Below, piece by piece: positions 9,118 to 18,764 of a stretch of 64,000 bases of DNA. The first letter of the stretch is position 1, and each line of letters begins with the position of its first letter. The stretch spans positions 1 through 64,000 of the forward strand of contig NZ_JBBAKG010000029.1 in assembly GCF_040403615.1 (NCBI RefSeq). Reading direction: 5' to 3'. The notes below the pieces were generated by a model. That model did not search any database. It saw only the letters and a program-made list of their open reading frames with translations, and had not been told where the DNA came from. The stretch comes from Haliscomenobacter sp040403615. Lineage in GTDB: Bacteria > Bacteroidota > Bacteroidia > Chitinophagales > Saprospiraceae. Both the position numbers and the translations under genes were made by a program.

Positions 9118-10566
9118 ATGGCCAATACCGCTTACGAAACCATTATCGGCTTAGAAGTACACGTTCAGCTGGCAACCGCAAGCAAAGCATTTTGTGGTGA
9201 CGATGCCAGCTTTGGCGGTGAGCCCAATACCCACGTGAGTGCGGTCTCCTTGGGGCATCCGGGTACTTTACCAAAGGCCAATGGTCGGCAAATTGAATTT
9301 GCTACTCGGCTTGGTCTTGCCTTGGGTTGCAAGATCAATACCCATAATGCATTTGACCGCAAAAATTATTTCTACGCTGATTTGCCCAAAGGCTACCAGA
9401 TTACGCAAGACAAAGCCCCCATTTGTATTGGCGGATCCTTGTCCATCAAAATTGGGAATACCTGGAAGTCGATTCGCATTCACCACATTCACATGGAAGA
9501 GGATGCGGGTAAGTCTATACATACCATGGCACCTCGCCATTCTTTCATAGATTTGAATCGGGCTGGTGTTCCGTTGGTAGAGATTGTTACGGAACCAGAC
9601 TTGCGCTCTGGTGAAGAAGTAGATGCTTTTATGACTGCCATGCGCCAGTTGGTGCGTTACTTGGAAGTTTCAGACGGCAACATGGAGCAGGGGTCGCTTC
9701 GCTGCGATGTCAACATTTCCATCCGGGAGCAGGGGGCTACGATACTGAATGACCGCTGCGAGGTCAAAAACGTCAACTCCATGAAGTTTGCCCGCCAAGC
9801 CATCGATTATGAAGTGCGGCGTCAAATTGGGCTGGTAGAGGCTGGTGGAAAAGTAAAGCAACAAACCCTCAATTTTGATCCCAATACTGGGGTAACTTCT
9901 CCTTTGCGCGAAAAAGAAGATGCCCATGATTACCGGTATTTTCCTGAGCCAGATCTTCCTCCGGTGGTTTTATCCAATGCCTACATTGATGCGATTAAAG
10001 CCCAATTGCCCATTTTACCAGAGGCCATCCACCAGGAATTGGTGGAGAAATACCAGCTTTCTGATTACGATGCGAACATCCTTAGTGAAGAGAAAGCAAC
10101 CGGTTTGTTTTTCCTTGATCTCGTTCAGCATACTAACAATTTCAAGGCGGCGGCGAATTTGACCATCAATCGCGTATTGCCCTGGTGCCAGGAGTTAAAG
10201 AATTCACTGGCTCAGTTCCCTTTGCACCCTCAACAACTGGCAGCATTGATTCAACTGGTGGAAGCAGGAAAACTGAGCAATACCGCCGCTTACCAAAACC
10301 TATTTCCAGCCATGCTGGCCAATCCAGCGCAAGATCCTTTGGCCTTGGCAGAAAAACTGAATTTGATCCAATCTTCCGACGGCGATTTTTTGCAAAATAT
10401 TGCAGCAGAAGTATTGACACAGTTTCCGGATAAAGTAAAAGAATACCAAAAAGGGAAAAAAGGGTTGATCGGCTTTTTTATGGGCGAACTCATGAAACGT
10501 TCAAAAGGAAAGGCAGATCCCAAGGTTGCGACTGGTATTTTGGAGACGCTACTGAATCAGCGTTGA
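9118..10566 (+). CDS. gatB: Aspartyl/glutamyl-tRNA amidotransferase subunit B
   Basis: Subunit B of the GatCAB complex, which converts Glu-tRNA-Gln (and Asp-tRNA-Asn) to the amide form. 482 residues, normal family length. The start MANTAYETIIGLEVHVQL matches the GatB N-terminus; the family signature NMEQGSLRCDVN is present, as is the C-terminal YqeY-like tRNA-binding domain ending in GFFMGELMKRSKGKADP. gatA and gatC are not adjacent, so the operon is split in this genome. Driven by its own promoter at 9066-9096. Converges on the ABC ATPase gene with 3 bases between stop codons. Confidence 0.97.
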   Translation: MANTAYETIIGLEVHVQLATASKAFCGDDASFGGEPNTHVSAVSLGHPGTLPKANGRQIEFATRLGLALGCKINTHNAFDRKNYFYADLPKGYQITQDKAPICIGGSLSIKIGNTWKSIRIHHIHMEEDAGKSIHTMAPRHSFIDLNRAGVPLVEIVTEPDLRSGEEVDAFMTAMRQLVRYLEVSDGNMEQGSLRCDVNISIREQGATILNDRCEVKNVNSMKFARQAIDYEVRRQIGLVEAGGKVKQQTLNFDPNTGVTSPLREKEDAHDYRYFPEPDLPPVVLSNAYIDAIKAQLPILPEAIHQELVEKYQLSDYDANILSEEKATGLFFLDLVQHTNNFKAAANLTINRVLPWCQELKNSLAQFPLHPQQLAALIQLVEAGKLSNTAAYQNLFPAMLANPAQDPLALAEKLNLIQSSDGDFLQNIAAEVLTQFPDKVKEYQKGKKGLIGFFMGELMKRSKGKADPKVATGILETLLNQR

Positions 10567-10569
10567 GTT

Positions 10570-11187
10570 TTATTTGTAATTCCTGATGTCTACTGCCGCT
10601 TCGCAAAAGCTGTAATCCGTTTCAACATTTGATGCAACCACAACACTGCGGGTATTGCCAAATTGAGCAATGAGCTCGGCATACCATTGGGTACCTTGTG
10701 CATCAAGGTTGGTCGTTGGTTCGTCCAGCAACAATAAAGGAGCCTCTGAGCAGATGGCAAGCACCAATTTCAATCTTTGCTTCATTCCGGAAGAAAAATT
10801 GCGGATTTCATTGTCTCTTGAGCGCTCAAACCCCAGCAAGGCAATGATGTCGTTGGAAGAGAGATTCTGCTGAAATGGTTTGAATTTGCGATGAAAATCA
10901 ATTGCTTCTTGCAGGCTAAATTCTTCAATCAGTTCAATATATGGTGCAGCAAAAGCAAGATGCGCATAAACCTGGTCTAGCTCCAAATTCTGGTTTGCCT
11001 GGCTAAACACAACCTTGCCTTTCGAGGGCGTAAGGTGGCCACAAATCATTTTCAACAAAGTAGACTTACCGGAGCCGTTTGGGCCAGTGATGGCAATTCG
11101 GCTACCGGGTTCAATACACAAATCAACGCCGCGCAAAATCCAATCGCGGCGAAAACGTTTGCCTACTTGATTCAACTCAACCTTCAT
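10570..11187 (-). CDS. ABC transporter ATP-binding protein, last gene of the lpx operon
   Basis: 205-residue ABC ATPase without a fused membrane domain. Walker A GPNGSGKS at 35-42, signature FSSGMKQ, Walker B LLLLDEP followed by TTNLD. Its start overlaps the end of lpxA by 11 bases, implying translational coupling. Short ATPases at this position in Bacteroidota have no assigned substrate that I can name; the permease is not in the window. Co-transcription with lipid A genes suggests an envelope-related export or lipid task, but that is inference from position only. Confidence 0.9.
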   Translation of the reverse strand: MKVELNQVGKRFRRDWILRGVDLCIEPGSRIAITGPNGSGKSTLLKMICGHLTPSKGKVVFSQANQNLELDQVYAHLAFAAPYIELIEEFSLQEAIDFHRKFKPFQQNLSSNDIIALLGFERSRDNEIRNFSSGMKQRLKLVLAICSEAPLLLLDEPTTNLDAQGTQWYAELIAQFGNTRSVVVASNVETDYSFCEAAVDIRNYK

Positions 11188-11986
11188 TGGTTAGGGCGCT
11201 TCCGTTTATATGACGCAAACCTTTCATGATTTCAGGTTTGTTGCGAACAAAATCCAAGATATGCGCGCGTTCCGCAGTGGGTTCAATTTGTTCTTCAATG
11301 ATATCGATGGCACGGGATAAACGGACACCTTTTACAAAAAGAACGCGGTAAATGTTGTGGATATGGTTGATTTGTTCCTGCGAAAAATTCCGACGCTGGA
11401 GTCCAATCACATTTACGCCAGCATAGGAAAGGGGTTCCCTAGCTGCTTTTACAAAAGGAGGTACGTGTTTGCGCACCAACGACCCACCTGCAATAAAACT
11501 ATGTGCACCAATGTGGGTAAATTGCTGAACGGCAACCAAGCCTTCCAGAATGGCCCAATCTTCGATTTCAACATGACCGGCCAAATTTACGTTATTGGCC
11601 AAAATCACATGGTCACCTAAGGTACAATCATGCGCAACGTGAGCATATGCCATGATCAGGCAATGCTTGCCGATCTTGGTACTGCCTGCTGCTGCCGTGC
11701 CCCGGTTGATGGTCACAAATTCTCGAATTGTAGAATGATCGCCGATCGTTGCGGTGGTTTCTTCGCCTTGAAACTTAAGATCTTGAGGAATACCCGAGAT
11801 GACTGCTCCAGGAAAAATACGTACGTTGTGGCCGATCCGGGCACCATCAAAAATGGTGACATTCGGCCCGATCCAGGTATTGTCTCCAATGATCACATCT
11901 TTGTCGATATAACAAAAAGGGCTGATCGTTACATTGGACCCGATTTTTGCATCGGGGTGAACAGAAGAAAGGTGCTGCTGGTTCAT
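11177..11986 (-). CDS. lpxA: UDP-N-acetylglucosamine acyltransferase
   Basis: First acylation step of lipid A synthesis: transfers a 3-hydroxyacyl group from acyl-ACP to UDP-GlcNAc. 269 residues. The left-handed beta-helix hexapeptide repeats fill the first two thirds, with the catalytic-His region HVAHDC and the segment IEDWAILEGLVAVQQFTHIG typical of LpxA. I chose the ATG at 11986 (MNQQHLSSVHPDAKIG); a longer frame begins at 12073 but would overlap the end of lpxC-fabZ by 85 bases and lacks family similarity. Two bases separate it from lpxC-fabZ. Confidence 0.96.
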   Translation of the reverse strand: MNQQHLSSVHPDAKIGSNVTISPFCYIDKDVIIGDNTWIGPNVTIFDGARIGHNVRIFPGAVISGIPQDLKFQGEETTATIGDHSTIREFVTINRGTAAAGSTKIGKHCLIMAYAHVAHDCTLGDHVILANNVNLAGHVEIEDWAILEGLVAVQQFTHIGAHSFIAGGSLVRKHVPPFVKAAREPLSYAGVNVIGLQRRNFSQEQINHIHNIYRVLFVKGVRLSRAIDIIEEQIEPTAERAHILDFVRNKPEIMKGLRHINGSALTNEG

Positions 11987-11988
11987 CT

Positions 11989-13380
11989 TCAAGATCGCTT
12001 GACGATTTGGGCGGTAAGGCCCGCTTCCGAAACAATTTTGTTGCCTACATAGATCGTTCCTTGCATTTGGCAAATTCCCCGGCGGATGGGTGCCAGTAGC
12101 TCCATTTTTATCAAGAGCGTATCTCCAGGAACTACCTTACTTTTAAATTTTGCTTCTTCAATCTTTAAAAAGTAAGTATCCCAATTGCCTGGATCTTCTA
12201 CCGTAGACAATGCTAAAATACCGCCAGTTTGCGCCATTGCCTCAATTTGTAAAACGCCAGGAAAAACCGGGTTGCCGGGAAAATGCCCTTGGAAAAATCC
12301 TTCGTTAAAAGTAATATTTTTTATCCCAACTACATGACTATTCGACAGGTCGATGATTTTGTCGACCAACAAGAATGGATAACGATGAGGCAACCAGCTT
12401 GCAACTTTAACAGAATCGAATAACGGTTCTTTATCTGGGTCGTATTTGGGTTTCCCTTTGAGTTTTCGATCTTCCAGGTATTGTTTTTTTAAGAGTTTGG
12501 TAAACTCAAAATTGGCTTTGTGTCCTGGTTTGGTCGCCACAATTTTCCCTTTGATGGGTTTACCCAATAAGGAAATATCGCCGATTACATCCAATAATTT
12601 ATGTCTAGCTGGTTCATTCTTGAACTGCAATTGTACAGTATTTAAGATCCCCTCTTTATCGATTTTGATGCTTGGTTTACCAATTTTGGTTGCCAATCCA
12701 TCCAATTCCTCTTGGGTTACAGGGCGATCAGCAATAACGATGGCGTTGTCTAGATCTCCTCCTTTGATCAAATTTTGGCTAAACAAGTAGTCCAACTCAT
12801 GGAGAAAAACAAAAGTGCGACAAGTTGCAATTTCTTGTTCGTAGTCATCGAGGCTGTGCAATTGCGCATATTGCTGTCCCAGTACTTTGGAGTTGAAATC
12901 GATCATGGTAATGACCTCAAAACCATCGTGGGGTAAAGCCATCAATTCTGCGCCGGTTTCTTCGTCCCGGTAGGTGATGGGTTCCGTGATTTCGAAGTAT
13001 TCCCGATCGGCATCTTGTTCTTCAAAACCTACTTCTTGCAAAGCCTGCACAAAATGTCGGGCGCTTCCATCCAGGATAGGAACTTCGGGGCCATCAATGG
13101 TCATCAAAACGTTGTCAACACCCAAGCCTACCAATGCAGAAAGTACGTGTTCGATGGTGCTCACCTGGGCCTCATCCGATTTTATCGTGGTGCCTCTGGT
13201 GGTAGAAATTACCCTGCTTACATCAGCATTAACGATGGGTTGTCCAGGGAGGTCTACCCTTTGAAATTTATGGCCGTGATTTTCTGGTGCAGTATTAAAG
13301 GTCAAAGTCACAACTTTACCCGTGTGCAAGCCTACACCACTAAGCGAGGCGGCTTTTTTAATGGTACGTTGTTTTTTCAT
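11989..13380 (-). CDS. lpxC-fabZ: Bifunctional LpxC deacetylase / FabZ dehydratase fusion
   Basis: 463 residues joining two enzymes. Residues 1 to about 305 are LpxC, the zinc deacetylase that commits UDP-3-O-acyl-GlcNAc to lipid A: zinc ligands H78 (STIEH), H260 and D264 (HKLLD), with E77 and H287 as likely catalytic residues. Residues about 320-463 are FabZ, the 3-hydroxyacyl-ACP dehydratase: H366 in GHFPGNP and E380 in GVLQIEAMAQ. The fusion is a recognised trait of Bacteroidota and couples lipid A and fatty acid synthesis. Second gene of the lpxD operon, 109 bases behind lpxD. Confidence 0.97.
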   Translation of the reverse strand: MKKQRTIKKAASLSGVGLHTGKVVTLTFNTAPENHGHKFQRVDLPGQPIVNADVSRVISTTRGTTIKSDEAQVSTIEHVLSALVGLGVDNVLMTIDGPEVPILDGSARHFVQALQEVGFEEQDADREYFEITEPITYRDEETGAELMALPHDGFEVITMIDFNSKVLGQQYAQLHSLDDYEQEIATCRTFVFLHELDYLFSQNLIKGGDLDNAIVIADRPVTQEELDGLATKIGKPSIKIDKEGILNTVQLQFKNEPARHKLLDVIGDISLLGKPIKGKIVATKPGHKANFEFTKLLKKQYLEDRKLKGKPKYDPDKEPLFDSVKVASWLPHRYPFLLVDKIIDLSNSHVVGIKNITFNEGFFQGHFPGNPVFPGVLQIEAMAQTGGILALSTVEDPGNWDTYFLKIEEAKFKSKVVPGDTLLIKMELLAPIRRGICQMQGTIYVGNKIVSEAGLTAQIVKRS

Positions 13381-13489
13381 AATGATTTTCTGCTGAGACG
13401 ATTATACAATAAATAATCGAATGAATATAGGTTTAAAATGCAGCTTGACTAAATATTGGAACGCCAATGGTGGCTTTCCACAATTTGGA

Positions 13490-14524
13490 TCAACCGTCAT
13501 TTTTGGACATCAGTTTCTCCAGTTCTTTTACGCGCTTGGCCAGTTCAGGAAGTTGTTTGAAGACAGTATGAGCGCGGATAAATTGGTGGTAGTCAAATGC
13601 TGGGTAACCAAACAATGCCTGATTGGGTTCTTTTACATTGGAAGCGACACCGCTTTTGCCTTGAACTCTTGTTCCATCTGCTACTTTCAGGTGTCCGGCT
13701 ACGGCAACCTGGCCACCAATCTGGCAATTTTTTCCCACTTTGGAACTTCCTGCAATACCCGCTTGAGCGGCGATGACTGTATTTTCACCGATTTCTACAT
13801 TGTGGGCTATTTGTACCAAATTGTCAATTTTTACCCCTTTCCGAACAATCGTAGATCCCATTGAAGCTCGATCAACCGTGGAGTTTGCCCCTATTTCTAC
13901 GTCTTCTTCAATGAGCACATTGCCAATTTGGTTGATTTTCTTGTAGGTTCCATCCTCTTGAGGCGCAAACCCAAAACCATCCGCACCAATAACCACCCCT
14001 GGATGAAAGATGCAACGATCCCCAATCACGCATTCGTACAGCACTTTTACACCGGTTTGTAAGTGGCACTCATTGCCAATTTGAGCGCCTCTCCCAATGT
14101 ACACTTGAGCATCGATTTGTACACCATTGCCAATTTCTACATCATCTTCGATGATTGAAAAAGGACCAACAAATACGTTTTCACCCAATTTTGCACTAGG
14201 ACTAATTATACTTTGCGGATGAATACCGCTGGATTTAGTTACTGGAGCGCCAAATTTGTCCAACAGTATGGCGATACTTGCATACACATCATCCACCCGG
14301 ATTAGGGTAGCCTGGATTGGAGACTTAGGCAAAAAACTACGATTTACCAAAACTGCACTGGCCGTAGTCGTATACAGATAGGGTTCGTATTTGGCGTTTC
14401 CTAAAAAGGTGATGACGCCTTCACCACCTTCCTCAATCTTGCCAGGTCGGGTTACCCTTTGTTCAGGATTGCCTTCAATCGTTCCGTTCAGTAGGTATGC
14501 TAGGTCTTTTACTGTAATTTCCAT
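13490..14524 (-). CDS. lpxD: UDP-3-O-acylglucosamine N-acyltransferase
   Basis: Third step of lipid A synthesis: N-acylation of UDP-3-O-acyl-GlcN. 344 residues: an N-terminal uridine-binding domain (about 1-100), a hexapeptide beta-helix (about 100-310) with the catalytic-His segment QIAHNVEIG, and a short C-terminal helix rich in Lys/Glu. First gene of the operon lpxD, lpxC-fabZ, lpxA, ABC ATPase. A TATCTTTG element lies only 5 bases upstream of the ATG, suggesting a very short leader. Confidence 0.96.
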   Translation of the reverse strand: MEITVKDLAYLLNGTIEGNPEQRVTRPGKIEEGGEGVITFLGNAKYEPYLYTTTASAVLVNRSFLPKSPIQATLIRVDDVYASIAILLDKFGAPVTKSSGIHPQSIISPSAKLGENVFVGPFSIIEDDVEIGNGVQIDAQVYIGRGAQIGNECHLQTGVKVLYECVIGDRCIFHPGVVIGADGFGFAPQEDGTYKKINQIGNVLIEEDVEIGANSTVDRASMGSTIVRKGVKIDNLVQIAHNVEIGENTVIAAQAGIAGSSKVGKNCQIGGQVAVAGHLKVADGTRVQGKSGVASNVKEPNQALFGYPAFDYHQFIRAHTVFKQLPELAKRVKELEKLMSKNDG

Positions 14525-14528
14525 GGCG

Positions 14529-14536
14529 CAAAGATA
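14529..14536 (-). promoter_or_regulatory. Putative -7 box upstream of lpxD
   Basis: TATCTTTG on the minus strand, matching TAnnTTTG, 5 bases from the start codon at 14524. No good TTG stands about 20 bases further upstream, so the promoter call rests on the -7 box alone. Confidence 0.45.
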
Positions 14537-14592
14537 GAAAAGTTATCGTTTATCCGTTGTGTTTGGTATTGTATTCAAATGCGATACAAAAA

Positions 14593-16176
14593 TCAGTGTG
14601 CTTCCGCGGCAGCTTTACTGGCAGCATCTCCATCAACGGTTTTCTTGCGCGGTATGAAAAACATCAACGGAAAGCAGATTACGAAGAAAACAGAAATGAG
14701 GCGAAAGGTGTCCAAATACGACAGCAGGTAGGCCTGTTTGTTGAGGGTCATTTCCAGAATGCCGTATGCTTGTTGGGTCGCAGTTTCAAGACTGGCACCT
14801 GTTTTGGCGATAATATTTTGGGTTATCGCATTAAGCCGCTCGGTGAATGCCGGATTGGTTACATTCATGTTTACCACCAGATCGGCACGGTGTTGTGCAA
14901 ATTGGTTTGCCACGTAGTTATTGGCCATAGCAATGCCAAAAGCCCCACCCAATTGACGAACCATGTTGCTAATGGCAATGGCTGACGGGTAATCTTTGGG
15001 CGATAATCCGGCAATGGATTGCGTAATCAGCGGCAACTGCATCAAGGCAATCCCAAAGGTGCGGAGTACCAACACATAAAAGAAATCGGCACGATTGGCA
15101 AAACCATTCATCGAGCCTCCGTACCAACCAAAGGTGAAAAACAGAACGCAGCCAACGAGCATAAAGGGCACAGGAGACGCGCCGGATCCCATTGCTTTTC
15201 CGATAAATGGAAAGATAAAAACCCCAACCAGGGTTGGAAACAAAATTGATAATCCAGTTTCCAAAGGCGTAAAACCATTAATGCGCTGCACCAAAACCGG
15301 AAAGACATAAACAGAGGTAAACAATCCAATTCCAACAATAAACGCAACGATGTTGGTGATGGCCTGGGTGCGATTGCCCAATATCTTCAGATTCACCGCT
15401 GGTTGGGCGGTGGTAAGTTCCTGATAAATAAACCAGAATACGCCAACCAACGCAGTAATCGTCAGCACCTGAATGTTGCGGGAGTCGTACCATCCCTCCG
15501 ATTCGCCGCGTTCCAGTACATATTGTAAGGAAGCAACGCCTATTGCCAAGGTTGCTATTCCCAGGTAATCAATCCGAATATTGGCTTTATTTTGGCCTTC
15601 TCCTTCCTTTTTATCGATAAAATTGTAGGAAAGAACGGTAGCCAATAAACCAATGGGCAAATTGATGTAAAAAATCCAGGGCCAACTCATGCTGTCCATG
15701 ATGTACCCACCAAGCGTGGGGCCAAGGGTAGGACCCAATACGATCCCCATGCCAAATAGCCCTCCTGCAATGGCGCGATCTTTTGGTTCAAAAGCATCAA
15801 AGAGAATGGCCTGCGAGGTTGACAACAGTGCTCCGCCGCCAATGCCTTGAATAAAGCGCCAAAAAACCAACATGGGAAGATTACTCGAAGCCCCACACAT
15901 ATAAGAGGCGACCGTAAAGATGATCATGGATATGATGTAATAGTTCTTTCGGCCAAAATATTCTCCCAGGAATCCAGTGAGGGGAATAATGATCACGTTG
16001 GCGATGGCATAGGAGGTGATGACCCAAGCCACGTCTTCCACATTTACGCCCAGACTACCCGCCATATTAAACAAAGCTACGTTGACAATCGAGGTGTCGA
16101 GAAGCTCCATAATGGCTGCGGTAATGGTCGTCAAGACAATAATTGCTCTAGCAAAACCCTTGGGTGTTGTCGACAT
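14593..16176 (-). CDS. DHA2-family MFS drug exporter (EmrB/QacA type)
   Basis: Inner-membrane proton-driven multidrug exporter. About 527 residues from the ATG at 16176 (MSTTPKGFARAIIV); a frame open to 16200 would overlap the end of the emrA-like gene and adds non-conserved residues. Fourteen hydrophobic segments are expected; LLDTSIVNVAL in the first helix and WRFIQGIGGG further on are typical of the 14-TM DHA2 group. Last gene of tetR, tolC-like, emrA-like, emrB-like, 7 bases after the emrA-like stop. Together they form a complete tripartite pump. Confidence 0.94.
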   Translation of the reverse strand: MSTTPKGFARAIIVLTTITAAIMELLDTSIVNVALFNMAGSLGVNVEDVAWVITSYAIANVIIIPLTGFLGEYFGRKNYYIISMIIFTVASYMCGASSNLPMLVFWRFIQGIGGGALLSTSQAILFDAFEPKDRAIAGGLFGMGIVLGPTLGPTLGGYIMDSMSWPWIFYINLPIGLLATVLSYNFIDKKEGEGQNKANIRIDYLGIATLAIGVASLQYVLERGESEGWYDSRNIQVLTITALVGVFWFIYQELTTAQPAVNLKILGNRTQAITNIVAFIVGIGLFTSVYVFPVLVQRINGFTPLETGLSILFPTLVGVFIFPFIGKAMGSGASPVPFMLVGCVLFFTFGWYGGSMNGFANRADFFYVLVLRTFGIALMQLPLITQSIAGLSPKDYPSAIAISNMVRQLGGAFGIAMANNYVANQFAQHRADLVVNMNVTNPAFTERLNAITQNIIAKTGASLETATQQAYGILEMTLNKQAYLLSYLDTFRLISVFFVICFPLMFFIPRKKTVDGDAASKAAAEAH

Positions 16177-16183
16177 TTCGATC

Positions 16184-17338
16184 TTATTTGATGGGTACAA
16201 CTACTTTGGTACTCATTCCTGTACGCAGAATGGTATTGGGTTGTTGCTTGAGGATGATTTTTACAGGAATGCGCTGCACTACTTTTACAAAGTTGCCACT
16301 GGCGTTGTCTGGTGGCAAAAGGGCAAATCTTGCTCCAGTTGCACCTGCGATGCTCTCAATCTCACCTTCAAAATCGATTTTTGGATAGGCATCCACTTTG
16401 ACTTTGACTTTGTCGCCAGCGTGCATTTTTGCCACCTGCGTCTCCTTAAAGTTGGCCGTAATCCAAACATTTTGATCATCCAGAATAGAGCAGATGGGGC
16501 TACCGATGTTCAACAATTGTCCAATTTGCACAGCTTTTCTTGAAACAACGCCATCACAAGGTGCGATTACTGCAGTATAAGACAATTGCAAACGGGCAAA
16601 ATCCAATTCAGACTTGCGCTGTTCGATAATGACTTTGGCCAATTCAATTTGCTGTTGGGCAGTACCCAATTGTTTTTTGGCCACACTTTCCTGGCTCAAC
16701 CCTGCTTTTGATTGTTTCTTGGCTACTTCAACTTGTTTGCTTACGGCTTCCAATTGGCGCTCTGCGCCTTTAAGAATGGCATCAGCAGCATCTTTATCAG
16801 TTTTGATGCCATCAAATTGCTGTTGAGTAACTGCTTTTTGAGACAATAGTACCGTGTAGCGTTTGAAGTCTTCATTGGCTTTCCAGGCGCGGGCTTTTGC
16901 TGCGTCAATGTTGGCCTGGGCAGTAGCAATTCCAGCGCCAACTGCATCTACACTGCCGATGGTGGTTTCAAAGTTCGATTTTGCCAATCCCACATTGGTG
17001 CCTGCGGTACCTGCATTGGCCTGGGTGATGTCCAGATTGACCACCGCATTTTTCAGCGCAATTTCCGCTTGTTGAACGCGCAAACGGAGTTCGCGATCGT
17101 CCAGCAATACCATGGTATCGCCTTGACGAATGCGTTGGTTGTCCTTAATCCTTACCTCGAGCACGTATCCAGAGGTTTTGGGGCTTATGGTAGAGATGTT
17201 GCTTTCCAAATAGGCATTTTCGGTTTCTTCATTGCTAAACATATAAGCCAAGGTACGAACGATGAATATACCTGCAATAAGCAATACCACTCCCAGAATT
17301 ATTGGAAGAACCTTCGATTTTTTCTTATTTTCTGCCAT
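16184..17338 (-). CDS. HlyD/EmrA-family periplasmic adaptor subunit
   Basis: 384 residues linking the inner-membrane exporter to the outer-membrane channel. One membrane anchor (about 12-31), the first half of a biotinyl-lipoyl domain (about 45-80), a long Ala/Gln-rich coiled-coil hairpin (about 85-225), then the second lipoyl half and beta-barrel (IAPCDGVVSRKAVQIGQ, WITANFKE). Located between the TolC-like gene (50-base gap) and the EmrB-like gene. Substrate cannot be read from sequence. Confidence 0.94.
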   Translation of the reverse strand: MAENKKKSKVLPIILGVVLLIAGIFIVRTLAYMFSNEETENAYLESNISTISPKTSGYVLEVRIKDNQRIRQGDTMVLLDDRELRLRVQQAEIALKNAVVNLDITQANAGTAGTNVGLAKSNFETTIGSVDAVGAGIATAQANIDAAKARAWKANEDFKRYTVLLSQKAVTQQQFDGIKTDKDAADAILKGAERQLEAVSKQVEVAKKQSKAGLSQESVAKKQLGTAQQQIELAKVIIEQRKSELDFARLQLSYTAVIAPCDGVVSRKAVQIGQLLNIGSPICSILDDQNVWITANFKETQVAKMHAGDKVKVKVDAYPKIDFEGEIESIAGATGARFALLPPDNASGNFVKVVQRIPVKIILKQQPNTILRTGMSTKVVVPIK

Positions 17339-17388
17339 GACGGATGTTATAAATAATGGATAAATGTTGAAGAGAAGACCAGCGTTAC

Positions 17389-18717
17389 TTACTGCCCAAT
17401 CGATTTTTGCAATTTAGCATAAGCCAATTCTGCATCTATTTGAGCATTTACCAGATTGAGTTGGGCTTGTGTATTCAGCCCATCTGCTTCGAGTAACTCC
17501 GTCAGGGTGGCCACCTGACTGTTGTAGCGCAAATTCATGATGCGTTGATTTTCTTTGGCCTGATCAATGGATTTTTGGGCCAGGGTGATTTTTTGCAAGG
17601 CCGTTTGATAGGTCAAAACCTGGGCGTTGACTTCCATTTTAATGTCGGAAGTCAAATATAATTGCTGGTACTGGGTTTGTGCAAGATTGGCTTTTTGCTC
17701 TTCAATCAGCGCCTTGGTAGCATACAGATTGACCAGGTTGTAAGTGGCGGTAAGGCCAATTGCCCAAGTACCTTTGAAAGCATTTTCTTGTGGAAAAATC
17801 CGCTGGTTGGGCAGATTGTAGTCGTAGTTGGCACCCAAACTTATCACTGGGAAATAATTGCCGCGGCTGATTTCTACGGCGCGTTCGCCAGCCAGTTTTC
17901 GAAAATTCATTGCTTTTAACTCCGGGCGATTTTGCAATGCCTCATCGATAAATGTTTGGGTGGCAAGTACGTCTCTTTTTGCTTCCAGCGCATTTTGTTC
18001 CGTTTCGATTTGCGTTTCTGTGGGTAAACCGAGCAATAAACAAAGGTTGAAATTGTTGATGTCGATGGCTGCTTGAACGTCGGCGAGATTTTGTTGGTAA
18101 CTTGCCTGAGTAAGCTCCAGCTTTAATACATCGTTTTGAAGCGCCAATCCCTGATTGAAAAAATTGCGGGTATCGGTAAGCCGACTGTCCAGGGTTTTGA
18201 GGTTTTCATCCAGAACCTGCTTCGAAGCCCGTAGTTTACTGTAGCTGAAGTAGGCATTAAGGAGGTTGAGTCGCACTTCAGCCTTGTCTTTTTCCGCATC
18301 TAGAATACTTGCTTTTTCAAGAAATTCTGTTGATTTCAGGGTATTTACAGCACGTGATCCAGTAAATATGCCATATTGAATCCCAATTCGGTTGTAAGAT
18401 TGATTGAGGATTTGTGGATTGAGGACTACTTCCGGGGAGCTAGGCGAAAAACGGACAGTGAAAGGCGTTACGTTGTTGCTGATCCGCGTGTAGTTGGTAC
18501 TTAGATTGACGCTGGGAAGCAATTGGTTTTTAATCTGCGTTACCCGAGCATGGATTGCTTCGAGTTTTGCAGATGAGATTTGCAAAACTTTGCTGTTTTG
18601 CAATCCCAATGATACCGCTTCACTGAGTGACAATTTCCTTGGGCCTTGGGCTTTTAGCTGAGTATTGCCGTATACCAACAGGAAAATCACATTGAGTATA
18701 GTTATTTTATTCAACAT
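17389..18717 (-). CDS. TolC-family outer-membrane efflux protein
   Basis: 442 residues with an N-terminal signal peptide (about 1-23) and two OEP repeats made of long amphipathic helices with the usual NL.LLLG segment. Serves as the outer-membrane exit duct for the EmrAB-like pump encoded downstream. It lies 47 bases behind tetR, and that gap contains a near-perfect copy of the palindrome found upstream of tetR (18729-18752), so tolC-emrA-emrB may be repressed independently of tetR. Confidence 0.94.
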   Translation of the reverse strand: MLNKITILNVIFLLVYGNTQLKAQGPRKLSLSEAVSLGLQNSKVLQISSAKLEAIHARVTQIKNQLLPSVNLSTNYTRISNNVTPFTVRFSPSSPEVVLNPQILNQSYNRIGIQYGIFTGSRAVNTLKSTEFLEKASILDAEKDKAEVRLNLLNAYFSYSKLRASKQVLDENLKTLDSRLTDTRNFFNQGLALQNDVLKLELTQASYQQNLADVQAAIDINNFNLCLLLGLPTETQIETEQNALEAKRDVLATQTFIDEALQNRPELKAMNFRKLAGERAVEISRGNYFPVISLGANYDYNLPNQRIFPQENAFKGTWAIGLTATYNLVNLYATKALIEEQKANLAQTQYQQLYLTSDIKMEVNAQVLTYQTALQKITLAQKSIDQAKENQRIMNLRYNSQVATLTELLEADGLNTQAQLNLVNAQIDAELAYAKLQKSIGQ

Positions 18718-18728
18718 GGCTTGCGCTT

Positions 18729-18752
18729 ATTTATTCAAAAGTTTGATTAATT
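18729..18752. promoter_or_regulatory. Putative TetR operator, copy 2 (between tetR and the tolC-like gene)
   Basis: Left arm ATTTATTCAA (18729-18738), 4-base spacer, right arm TTGATTAATT (18743-18752). The right arm is identical to that of the operator at 19438-19461; 8 of 10 positions of the left arm agree with it. It sits 12 bases before the tolC-like ATG. Confidence 0.65.
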
Positions 18753-18764
18753 TTTCACCAAAAT

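Noticed and set aside
11987..12073. Longer LpxA beginning at 12073
   Set aside because: It would overlap lpxC-fabZ by 85 bases; the conserved N-terminus starts at 11986.
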